DNA from: Muscardinus avellanarius
Lineage: Eukaryota > Chordata > Mammalia > Rodentia > Gliridae
Direction: 5' to 3'
DNA: 64,000 nt
Assembly: GCA_963383645.1 (NCBI GenBank)
Contig: OY726578.1
Location: 22,736,388 to 22,800,387 of the forward strand
The position numbers and the translations under genes are program-made. Positions 42,023-52,100 of the stretch are shown here, one piece after another; the first letter of the stretch is position 1; each line of letters begins with the position of its first letter. The notes under the pieces were generated by a model. That model saw only the letters and a list, made by a program, of their open reading frames with translations. It did not search any database and was not told the DNA's origin.

Positions 42023-42207
42023 CTATTTTTTGAAGGAAGCTCTGTGGCCTCTGCTTACCATGTAGACTAGAAGAGGCAGGCTACCTGCTGGCCATCCCCA
42101 GCTGGTCCCGGGCAAGTTCCCGGGTGTAGTGCTGGGAAGCTTGGGGGGCCGTGGTTCTCAAAATCGTGCCTTTCTTAAAGCATGGGAGGCTTTGTTTAAA
42201 AAGATTA

Positions 42208-42730
42208 TGGGGGATGCCGGGCGTGGTGGTGCACGCTTGTAATCCCAGCATTCGGGAGGCTGAGACAGGAGGATTGTGCTTCATGGACAGCCTCAGCTAC
42301 TGAGGCCCTTTGCAACTCAGACCCTGTTTAAAAATAAAAAAATAAGGCCGGGCGTGGTGGCGCACACTTTTAATCCCCGCACTTGGGAAGCAGAGACAGG
42401 AGGATCGCGCAGGTTCGAAGCCAGCCGCGCTGGCTTAAGAGACCCTGTTTCCAAATAAAAATATTAAAAAGGTCTGGGAGTGTAGCCCGGAGGTAGAAGG
42501 GCTTCCAGTACCACTCCAAAAAAAAAAAAAAAAAAAAAAAAAAGAAAAAGAAAAAGAAAGAAAAGAATAAAAAAAAATAGGGCTGGGAGTATAGCCCTAA
42601 GGTAGAAGGGCTTCCAGGAACCCCAGTACCACCAAAAAATAAAAATAAAAAATGAAAAAAAAAAACAGGGCTGAGGGTATCGCTCAGAGGTAAGTGTCCT
42701 GGGGTTCCACCCTCAGTATCGCAAACAAAA
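42208..42730 (+). mobile_element. SINE cluster beyond the ACACB 3' end
   Basis: Old B1 42208-42345, young B1-ID 42346-42560, ID units 42577-42640 and 42668-42722; nested insertions. Confidence 0.82.
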
Positions 42731-42824
42731 AAAATGATGTGGGGACCTTATTTATATGGACTTCCACGCCAAGCTGAAAAGAAGCTACCCACGAAGAACT
42801 GCGAGGGGCGGTCCAGTTGGCTTT

Positions 42825-43020
42825 TGGGGGGGGGGATATTTGGGGATGAACCTAGGGCTGCTCTACCTCTGAGCTATACTCCCACCCCTATTTTATTTTT
42901 TTATTTTGAAACAGGGTCTCACTGATTCGCAGAGGGCCTCACCCAAGTAGCTGAGGCTGTCTGCAAACTGCGATCCTCCTGTCTCAGCCTCCCCAGTACT
43001 GGGCGTCACCATGCCCAGCT
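42825..43020 (-). mobile_element. B1-ID next to old L1
   Basis: gatatttggggatgaacct to gtcaccatgcccagct. Confidence 0.8.
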
Positions 43021-43640
43021 TGAACACACTCTGTATTTTGCAAAACTGAGACCCCATACCCACCAACCAGGAACTCCCCATTCTGTCCTCCCCGTTCCCA
43101 CCAGGCCCCGGCACCCACTGTTCCACTCCCGGTCTCTGTGAACCTGACTATGAAAGGACCCTCATCTCAGTAGATGCAGACAGTACTTGTCTTTTTGTGA
43201 CCGGTTTATTCTACTGACCACAATGTCTTCAAGGCCCATCCACGTTGAAGCGTGTGTCAGAATTCCCTTCCTCTTAAAGGCAGAGTAATATTCCACCGAA
43301 TGGATATGCCACTGTTTATCCATTCATCTGTTGATGAACACTGGTTGCGTCCGCCTTGGGCCGTTGTGAGCAATGCTGCTACAGATGTGGGTTTGCAAAT
43401 ATCTTTTCAAGTCCCTGCTTTCAGTGTGGGTATATAGCCCCAGAAGGGGATGCCTGGATCATATGTTCTTTCTCTGGTTAATTGTTGAGGAACCGCTGTA
43501 CTGTTGTCCAGATTATACTTTCCCACCAACAGTGTACGAGGACTCCAATTCCGCCACATCCTCACTAGCGTCCCTTGTTTCCTGAGGGTTTTCTTTGGAT
43601 TGGGCTTTAGTTTGGTCAGAGCCATTCTAAGGGATGGAGC
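43021..43640 (-). mobile_element. Old L1 (L1M-type) 3' end, intergenic
   Basis: The + strand matches the antisense pattern of old L1 3' ends: gtaatattccaccgaatgg, gttgatgaacactgg, gggtatatagcccc, gtactgttgtccagatt and cccaccaacagtg in order. Degraded, no open frame. Confidence 0.8.
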
Positions 43641-44139
43641 CCAGGGGTAATTTTAAGTCAAAAGTTGTTCGGACATCCCAGCGGATAGCAGAGCCCACCT
43701 GTGTGGGCCCTCAAGTTCCCGTGTCTGCCTCCGTGGTCCTGCCTGCCCTGCCTCCCTCCTTCCCTCCCATCTCTCCACTCGGCCATGTTGCCCCCTAAAC
43801 ACCACAGACCCAGCCTAGGGGTGGCAGACCCTGCTGGAGGCCAAGAGAGAAAGGAACGGTGGGTCAGGCTACCCCGGGGAGGAGGGACCCGGGCTCCGGT
43901 CATCTTTCCTCACGCGTCCTGGGAGCCACTTCACAGCTTGGTTTTGAGCCATGCAAGCGGGAGGACCTCCTCCATCCCAGCTGGAAGAATGTTCTAGGCG
44001 CCTAAGGCCTTGGGTCTGTGCTGTCTCTGTTAGACCACCCAGTGACCCCTCCATATTCTTTGCCTTGGGATTGTCGCACCCTTCTCTTCTCTGGCCCCCA
44101 AATCCAGCGGGGATCCTTGTGAAAAAACTCATATCAATC
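43641..44139. other. Intergenic, unassigned
   Basis: CCCT-rich run at 43738-43775; no gene evidence. Confidence 0.4.
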
Positions 44140-44352
44140 TGGGCGTGGTGGCACACACTTGTCATCCCGGCATTCAGGAGGCTGAGACAGGAGGATCACG
44201 GTTCGCGTACAGCCTCAGCTACTTAGTGAGGCCCTCTGCAACTCAGTGAGACCCGGTTTCAAAATAAAGAATAAAAAGTAGGGCTGGGGTGCAGCTTGGA
44301 GGTAGAATGCCCCTGGGTTCCATCCCCAGACCCCCCCCCCCCCACACACACA
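44140..44352 (+). mobile_element. B1-ID ending in C-run and (CA)n
   Basis: ctgggcgtggtggcacaca to catccccagac, then C13 and CA. Confidence 0.85.
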
Positions 44353-45184
44353 CACATTGGATTAGATGGGGCTGGAGTCCCAGCTACTGGGGCGGCTGAG
44401 GCGGGAGAAACTCTGAAGTCCAGGAACTCAGGTGAACCCTGGCCCTCGCACAGCCCTCCCAGTTCAGAATTACCCACACACAGAGGAATCTGGAGGGTTA
44501 GGTCCTCCAAAAGAGAAGCCCAGGAGTCTCTACTAACCGGTAAGTTCGACCAGGTTTCCGTGGTTAATCAGAGACTCAGTTACGGGACGGACTAAGAGGG
44601 AAGAAGGCTGGAGATGCCCCGGCCTCCGGGGCCGGGCACCTGCGCGGAGGAGGCGGGTGCAGAGGTAAGCCCCGTCATCCTCTCTCTTCCGGGGTGTCCG
44701 TTCCTGTCCCCGGCAGCTGGCTGGGGAAGGCGCTGGGAGGCTGAGCCGGGCGACAGGGTCCAGGGCATATGAAGCTCGTGGACATAGAGGCCCTGGGCGG
44801 TGGGCGTGGGGCTGGCCGGGCCCGCACTCTGTGCAGTCTAACACCCACATCTCGGCAGCCTGTTTGGTCTTTGAAGTCCTGCCCCTCCTGGACTTGGGTG
44901 GAGGCTGGAGATGGGAGTCCCACTGTAGTCATCCCCAGCACGCTCTAAGCGGTGCTCCCTGGCCCACCCCCTAACCCCCACTGTTAACTAGGTCTTTAAT
45001 CCCTTCCCTAAAGCCCCACCAACTGCCTGTCTGGAGCCTACACTCAGCCAAGCAGCGTGGTCCCCGGGAAGGGGCCGGGACACCCGCAGACTGGGGGATG
45101 ACCCCAGGAGAATCTGAGGTAAGCGGTGGGGGAGCACACTCGGGTCAACTCTGCCCGTCACAAATCACCTGCAAGCTGCTCAGC
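44353..45184. other. Intergenic, unassigned GC-rich
   Basis: No supported coding or repeat content. Confidence 0.4.
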
Positions 45185-45240
45185 CTCTGAACCTCAGTAA
45201 CCTCAGTTTCCTCCTCTATAAAATGGGGACATGTTGGTTG
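45185..45240 (+). mobile_element. MIR core fragment
   Basis: ctgaacctcagtaacctcag, ttcctcctctataaaatggg. Confidence 0.6.
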
Positions 45241-45294
45241 TCCATGGCTGCTACAGCCACCTCCACAAAATCAGTCGCTTAAAATGCAAATTTG

Positions 45295-45600
45295 TAGCTG
45301 TGCGTAGTGGCGCACTTTTGTAATCCCAGCATTCGGGAGGCTGAGACAGGAGGATTGTGGTTTGCAGACAGCCTCAGATACTTTAGTGAAGCTCTTTGCA
45401 ACTCAGTGAGACTTTGTTTCAAAATAAATTAAAAATAGGGCTGGGGGTGTAGCTGGGAGATAGAATGGCCTGGGTTTCATCGCTAGTACTAAAAGAGAGA
45501 GAGAAAAGAGAAGAGAGAGAAGAGAAAAGAAAATAGGGCGGGGTATATCTGGAGGCAGAATGCCCCTGGGTTTCATTTCTGGTACTGCTTAAAACAAACA
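45295..45600 (+). mobile_element. B1-ID plus separate ID unit
   Basis: Body 45295-45492, GA-rich linker, ID unit 45535-45588. Confidence 0.8.
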
Positions 45601-47060
45601 CAACACAAACTGCCATCCTACAGCTCTGGGGGTGGGAAATCCAGCGGGCAACCCTGGGCAGGCATGAAGATGTCCGCAGGGTCGCTGTGCTCTCTGGAGG
45701 CGCTAGGGGAGGGTCTGCTTTCTTGCCTCTTCTAGACTCTAGAGGCCCTTCTCTCCTGGAGGCCAGCCATGCGGCCCTTCACACGGGACATGGACCCTCC
45801 TGTCTACCTTTTAACGGGACACAGACCTTCTTGTCTACCCTTTACTTATAAGGATGCTGGAGACAACAGGGGCCATCTTGGTGGTCCAGGACCTTCTCCC
45901 TAGCCAAGGCCAGCCAGCCGCTCCTGCATCCTCAATGCCCCCACCCCGTCACACGACATAGCCACAGGTTCCAGGAATTAGGATGCGGTTCCTGTCGTCA
46001 TAGCAACAAGGTCAGGCAGCAGCCTCACCAGCTTCCGTGTTCTGTTGCTAGAAAGCGGATGGTTTTCCACAGAAGGGGAGGACCAGCTGTAGGACCAGGA
46101 CTGCTGAGTCCACTCTCTGGTGGGCAGCGGGTGGCAGCAGGGGCGCCTCTACCCGTAGGTGCTCCAGCAGCGGCCATTGCTGCGTTTCTCCAGTATCAGC
46201 TGCCTCGCTCCAGAGAGATCCTTGGGGACGGGACAGTGGCCTCATTCTGCCCCCTCCTGCACACTTTCTGGTGTACTTTTGTGTGTGTGTGTGTGTGGTA
46301 CTGGGGGTGGAACCCAGAGACTTTCTACCTCCGGGCTATACTCCCAGACCTATTTTTTTATACTTTATTTGAAAACAGGGTCTCACTAAGTTGCTGAGAG
46401 CCTCACTGAGTAGCTGAGGCTGACTTCGAACCTGTGCCATCCTCCAGGCTCAGCCTCCCAAGCACTGGTATTACAAGTGTGCGCCACCACGCCCAGCTCT
46501 TTCGGGTGTACTTCTGACCCTGCACAGATAGGGCTTTGGTAGCCCCGTAACCTGGGTGTTTTTGCCTTGACAGGACACCTCCCTGGCCCCTGGCCTGCCT
46601 GCTTTAAGAGACCAAAAACAGATTGTTTGGGGCTCCTGAGCTTTTCACGTGATGGTCCTCAGGCGGTTATCTTGGGGGACTAGTAACCTGACTGGTTCCT
46701 CTGAGCCTTGGCTGCTTCTTCTGCAACCGAGATACAGGAACTAAGATCACTCACCGCAGCGCCTGGGTGTACGGGGCTGCACACAGTAGGTGCGTCTTCT
46801 TCATGGCAGCCCCTTTCCTGACTCCAGGACTCTGCTTGGGGCAGTAAATGCATCCACAACCTGCTGTCTGGACGATCCTGTCAGGTGCGGGTGGCAGTAA
46901 ATGCTGGCCGTGCTAATTTTCTTGATAATTATACCTCCCTCCCACCCTGCTGCCCAGGCCCAGTTTCAATGGGAACTTGATGTCATAAGGCCTGGGTTTG
47001 TTGCTGTGGGTGATCCTGTACCCACAAGCCCCTGCACCCTGAGTCTCAGAACTGCTGTCC
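45601..47060. other. Intergenic between the two 3' ends
   Basis: Apart from the SINE at 46268-46500 and a possible MIR near 46690-46800 (cacacagtaggtgcg) nothing is recognised. Confidence 0.4.
46268..46500 (-). mobile_element. B1-ID with GT run
   Basis: (GT)n 46279-46297, ggtactgggggtggaaccc to caccacgcccagct. Confidence 0.85.
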
Positions 47061-47064
47061 AGCC

Positions 47065-47070
47065 TTTATT
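47065..47070 (-). terminator. FOXN4: Candidate distal FOXN4 polyadenylation signal AATAAA
   Basis: Minus-strand hexamer (context AATAAAggctgg) 1.77 kb after the stop codon; sequence between 47100 and 47560 is free of recognised repeats. Confidence 0.35.
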
Positions 47071-47579
47071 AATAGCGACAGTCATTCAATAGTACAGGGT
47101 CTGGTGCCGCTGGAACCCGGCGTCTTCATTAACAACAGTTTAAACATCTTATTGCCAAAGCAGCCGAACCATGCCGGTTAAATAGGTGTTGTTGGGCCGT
47201 GTCTAAAGATGGTGACGTTCCGTAGAAAGTTCCAGGATCAGAAAGAACTTAAAGATGGCCCTTTGAGATGAGAATTAATGCCAACAGCCCAGGCAGTCGG
47301 CTGACCTGTTGATTATTCCACCAGAGCATTCTGGCCCTCGGGTTCAGGAACCCCCAGTCATGGGAGCCACACACCCAGCTGCTGGAGCGGGGAGGGCGCC
47401 TCTCCATGGGAAGAGCTGGCCCCAGCCCTCTGCCTCCCCCCGCGCACCCGGCTGCCCTCAGACCATGCCCCTTGGAGAGCCAGTCACGGGCAACGAGAGA
47501 AGAAGGAACGTAAAAATGGACATCAGGTATATCAACAACTTCGCAGCCATCACCTAAATGGCCACATAACGTTGAAAGA

Positions 47580-48843
47580 AAAGAGATTTATTTTTTACGG
47601 TTTCAGGCTCAGTCCATGAGAAGTCGGAGACCTTGGGTTTCAGCGCCTGGCGGCGGGAGGTGGAGGGAGAGCGGTGGGCAGGGGCTGAGGAGTTCTGTGC
47701 CCCCCAGGACCCACTGCACCCCCAGGGACCCGCCTGCAGCCCCACCTACAGCCTCCTGGGTAGCACCCAGGTAAATCCAGAAAATAAAATGGATCTATCC
47801 ACTTCTGAAATTACAACCCTCCTGGCTCAGTTACACCAGCTCCAGACGTTACTAAGCGAGCTCTTTAGGGGACCTTTGTATCTAACATCGGGCAAAGGGA
47901 GAGGCAGACAAGTGTCAATAAATACTCCGCCGTGTGCGCTCTACCTGAGGTAAGCTGTATGTGGCCCAATGCGCCGCCTTTCCATCTTGGGTGTCTTCAA
48001 CCCCAGCACAAGAAGCCCCCCCCCCCGAGTTCTCAGACCCCCCCTACTGGTCCTTAGAAAGTTCCCCGAGACCCCAGGCTCCGGCACCTCTCAGGTGCCC
48101 ACGGGAAGATGTCTGAACCTCGACTGGATCGTGAGAAAAACATCGGTCTGTAATATTCAAAAACAAAAACAAAAACAAGACGCTTTACGGTATCAAAAGT
48201 GCTTTGCTTGTTTTAAAACCAAGCCGCGGCTGCCGCGATAGCGGGCCGGTGAGAGGCCTGGGTCACTGTTACCGAGGAGCCAGCCTTGCCCAGCGGTGGG
48301 CGCCAGAAGATGGAGTCTCTTTCCGGCTTTCCCGGACTGGATTCCCAGAGCTGGTGAGGACGATTCACAATAAATACAGATTCGCACACGGTCCCGGCGG
48401 CCGACGCGTTCCCGGAGGCCGCTCTATGAGATTCTGACGTAGCCTAGTTGAAGTGGCGAGGTTGGCCGGCCCTCTCCGGGCATGGCGCATCCTTGGAGGC
48501 AGAGGCTTCAAAGAGTCAGCCGAGGCCTCCGGTCCCCTGGCGTGTTTTTGGTGCTCCCGTGTGTCCCAGGCTGAGCCGTCAGGTCGCCGAGCAGCCCTGC
48601 TGGAGGAGTCAGGCTGGAAAAGCTGGTCCTCAGGGCCTGGCGGGGCGGGGCGGCTGGGCTCATGCCCGCTGCCCTCTGTGCTAAAGGCCTAGAAGCTTCT
48701 TGGAGGTGGCTTAGAGGAACCTTTCCTGTCCAGCCAGGTTCCGGAGAGGCCTTCAGGGAGGAGGAGAGGGAGCTTCATCCCAGGAATTCCCTGGTGCAAT
48801 CAGTTCTCTGCAGAGCCTGAGCGGGGCTCCGGGGAGCCGAGGC
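47580..48843 (-). other. FOXN4: Probable FOXN4 3' untranslated region
   Basis: SINE-free sequence of about 1.26 kb after the stop codon, ending near a minus-strand AATAAA at 47592-47587. It contains AT-rich stretches with an (AAAAC) run near 48160-48178. Another AATAAA at 47070-47065 could extend the UTR. Extent is inferred from signals alone. Confidence 0.5.
47587..47592 (-). terminator. FOXN4: Candidate FOXN4 polyadenylation signal AATAAA
   Basis: Hexamer on the minus strand 1.25 kb after the stop codon, preceded by an A-rich run. Confidence 0.4.
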
Positions 48844-49103
48844 TCAGAGCAGCGCTATAGGCTTGCTCCCTGGGGCACCCAGGTATTGAGGAGACGAGGT
48901 AGCTGCCGAGGAGGACACGCTTTCTGGGGTGGAGTACGAGGCGTAGAGGCCCGTCACTTGTACATCGGGGAAAGACCGGTCGTCGCCGCCAGAGACGGGG
49001 GTCAGGCTCGAGGCTCCCAGGTCACAGCCAAGCGGGGAGTCTCCGAAGGCCCCCAGGGTGTCCAAGCCAAAGCTTTCATCCTTCATTTCTTCCCAGAGGT
49101 TCC
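48844..49103 (-). CDS. FOXN4: FOXN4 terminal coding exon and stop
   Basis: Acceptor tctttgaaag, with A at -3. Encodes (G)[17 protein letters not shown] through [17 protein letters not shown] on the minus strand at 48846-48844. The acidic start fits an activation segment. Confidence 0.96.
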
Positions 49104-52100
49104 CTTTCAAAGAAAAAGGATGGGCGTGAGCAGGCTTTGCGGCACACACACAGACCCAAGTTCCAATCCCTGTCTGAGAAGAAACGCAGAGCGTGCCAGC
49201 GAAGATGGTGCCAGCCCGGCGTTCAAGGCCGCTTGTTCCCGCCCCTGCTGTGTGTCCTTGGGAGACTTGCTTCCGTCTCTGAGCCTCAGACTAAAATGGA
49301 GATGATCAGAAAACCCCTCTGTGAGGGCTGTGGCAGGGGCTAAGCAGGAGAATGTGTGGAAGGCATTATTATTTCTTTTTTTAGTACAGGGGATGGAACC
49401 CAGGGATATTTTAACTCCGAGCTACATCCCCAGCCCTATTTTTTATCCTTTATCTTGAAACAGGGTCTCACTAAGTTGCAGAGGGTCTCACTAAGTAGCT
49501 GAGGCTGGTCTCGAGCCTGCGATCCTTCTGTCTCAGCCTCCCGAATGCCGGGATTGCAAGCGTGGGACACCACGCCCTGCTGGACGGGCCTCACTGAACG
49601 GCCATCATGGTGGAAGCCGGGAGGGCAGGCCACGACCTGACTTGCCTTTTCTTAGCACCCTTCATGGCACGGGGACGTCTGAAGGTGCCATTTCACAGGG
49701 CTCACCCCCACTCCCCGGCTCACTCGCGAGCCTGCTACAGCGTGCGGGGTCAAAGGACTCTTGGAGTCTGCGTCTTGGCCCAGCTGGCACATGGCGGGTA
49801 CACTCACGTCAGCCGCCTGGAGTCCGAGCCTGGGCCCTCGGGCCCCGCGCCTGCCCGTTCATCCCTGTCATTCATCCATTCATTCACTCAGTGAGACCTG
49901 ACTTGAGGCTGGCACGTTTAAGTTGAGGGGCTGACTGATGACGAAGCTTGGGTCAGACGGACAGACCAACCTAGGCCAAAGCCCCAGGCTGCCGCCGACT
50001 GGCCAGGGGAGCCGGGCCCAGCGGCTTTGCATCTCCTGGCTTCGCCATCAGTAGAAAGGGGATATTAAATGGCAGTGGCCTTGGGGGACCACAGTCGGGG
50101 ATGCGGTGATGCTTATGAGTGCTTGGTCCCCAGGGTCTGCAATACGGCAAGCACTTGTCCATTGCTGACTGCACTGGTGCCCGGCGGTGACCATGGCCAC
50201 AAGGCCGCGGGCAAAGGGTCTGCCCACTGTCCTGCCCGCTGTCCTGCCCGCTGTCCCGCCCACTGTCCCTGTCCAGGACCCCCCCCCCCCCGTGCCTCAC
50301 CCTGCAGAGCAAAGTCCACGATGCTGGGGTCCAGGGCATCCACCTCTGTGCTCATGTCAGTGCTGATGTTGATGAAGTCCACGGGCGCCCTGCCCAAGGC
50401 AGGCTGGGAGAGGGGGCCGGAGGCCAGGTCCGACAGGGCGTGCAGAGGCGGGGTCTGCGCCGGGGCGGGCGAATCGGGGGTCAGATGGGCCTGCGGCTGG
50501 ACCTGGTGGTGCAGCGGAACCGACTGCAGGGACAGGGTCATTCGTGGCTGTGGCGGGAGCTGGGAGATGGCCAGGCAGCGGTGGGCCACGGCCACGGTGG
50601 CAGCGGGGGTCAGTGCCAGGGCTTCGGGCTCGCCCGCCTGGCCAGGGCGCCGGCAGCCTTCCGGCCGGTCTGAGATCAGCTTGTCTAGCTCCTCTGCAGA
50701 CAAGAGAGAGTGGCTCAGAGCCCCCTGGGCGACACCCAGCCTGCGCCTGGATCCACGTCCTGGCACCACCGCCCGTGGGAACCCAGCACAGCTCTGGGTC
50801 TCTGTGAACCTCAGTCTCCTCGTCTTGAGGTGGCCCTGCTTCTGGTCCACCCTTCAGAGTCCCTGCTCACGGCCCATAGAGATGCCCACGCCGGATGTGT
50901 CTAACGATTCTAAACATCTGTGCCCGGTGGTGGAAGGTGCGTTGCCCCAGGGTTGTGGAGCTGGGGGAGAGCTGGGGGTGGCATTGAGGTCTGCCATCTC
51001 TTCCTATGTTTGACCCAGCCCCTCAATCTGCCAGCCGTAGGTAACGGGAGCAGACACAGGGGACGTTCTTTTCTTTTCTTTTTTCTTTTCTTTTTTGCAT
51101 TGCATCACTGGGGATGGAACCCAGAGGCATTCTACCTCCATGCTACAAACCGGCCCTAATTTTTTATTTTTTATTTTTTGCATTACGGTACTGGGGATGG
51201 AACCCAGGGGCACTGTACCTCCGAGCTACATTCCTAACCCTATTTTTTTTTTTTTTGGTGGTGGTACTGGGGTTCCTGGAAGCCCTTCTACCTCGGGGCT
51301 ACACTCCCAGACCTATTTTTACATTTTTTATTTGGAAACAGGGTCTCCTAAGCCAGCGCGCGCGGCTGGCTTCGAACCTGCGTGATCCTCCTGTCTCCGC
51401 CTACCAAGCGTGGGGATTACAAGCGTGCGCCACCACGCCCGGCTTTTTCTTATTTATTTTGAAACAGGTTCTCACTGAGTTGCTAAGGGCCTTGCTAAGT
51501 AGCTGAGGCTGGCTGCGACCCGGGATCTTACGGGATCTTACGGTCTCTGCCTCCGGAATGCTGGGATTACAAGGGTGAGCCACCATGCCCAGCCTATTTA
51601 TTCATTTATTTGTTTGTTTATTTGTTTATTTTGAGGCACCAGGGATGGAACCCGGGGGCATTCTACCTCCGAGCAACACCCCCAGCCCCTATTTTTTATT
51701 CTTTATTTAGAAACAGTGTCTCACTGAGTTGCAGAGGGCCTCACTAAGTGGCTGAGGCTGTCCGCGAACCGCGATCCTCTGACCTCCCCAGTGCTGGGCT
51801 CACCCTGCACCCCCACGCCTCGCCCCGGGCCGGGCCTTAGGACGCGATGTGCGCATGCGCACAGGCCGGCGCGGCTCACCCGGGTTCGCCATGCTCCGGT
51901 GAATGGCGGCCAGATCCTTCCTCTTCCACTTGTACATCTCCTCCTCCATCTTGTCGATGCGGGCCAGGTTCAGGGCCCACAGGCAGCCCTTGCGGGAGGA
52001 GACGCTCGCCTTGTTCTCCACCTTCTCGAAGCACTTGTTCAGAGACAGGTTGTGGCGCACCGAGTTCTTCCAGCCGTCGGGGGCCGTCTGTGGGCGACAC

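Larger units (their letters stand above)
40688..42045 (+). other. ACACB: ACACB 3' untranslated region
   Basis: GC-rich, SINE-free sequence directly after the stop codon, with three AATAAA hexamers at 40822, 41788 and 42017. The most distal is followed by a TG-rich stretch, and the first SINE starts about 165 bp beyond it. A UTR of about 1.3 kb is plausible for this gene; the end point is inferred. Confidence 0.7.

Noticed and set aside
50069..51013. Long plus-strand open frame of 314 codons
   Set aside because: It is antisense to a FOXN4 coding exon and the 12-bp repeat; GC-rich sequence keeps it open. No recognised protein.
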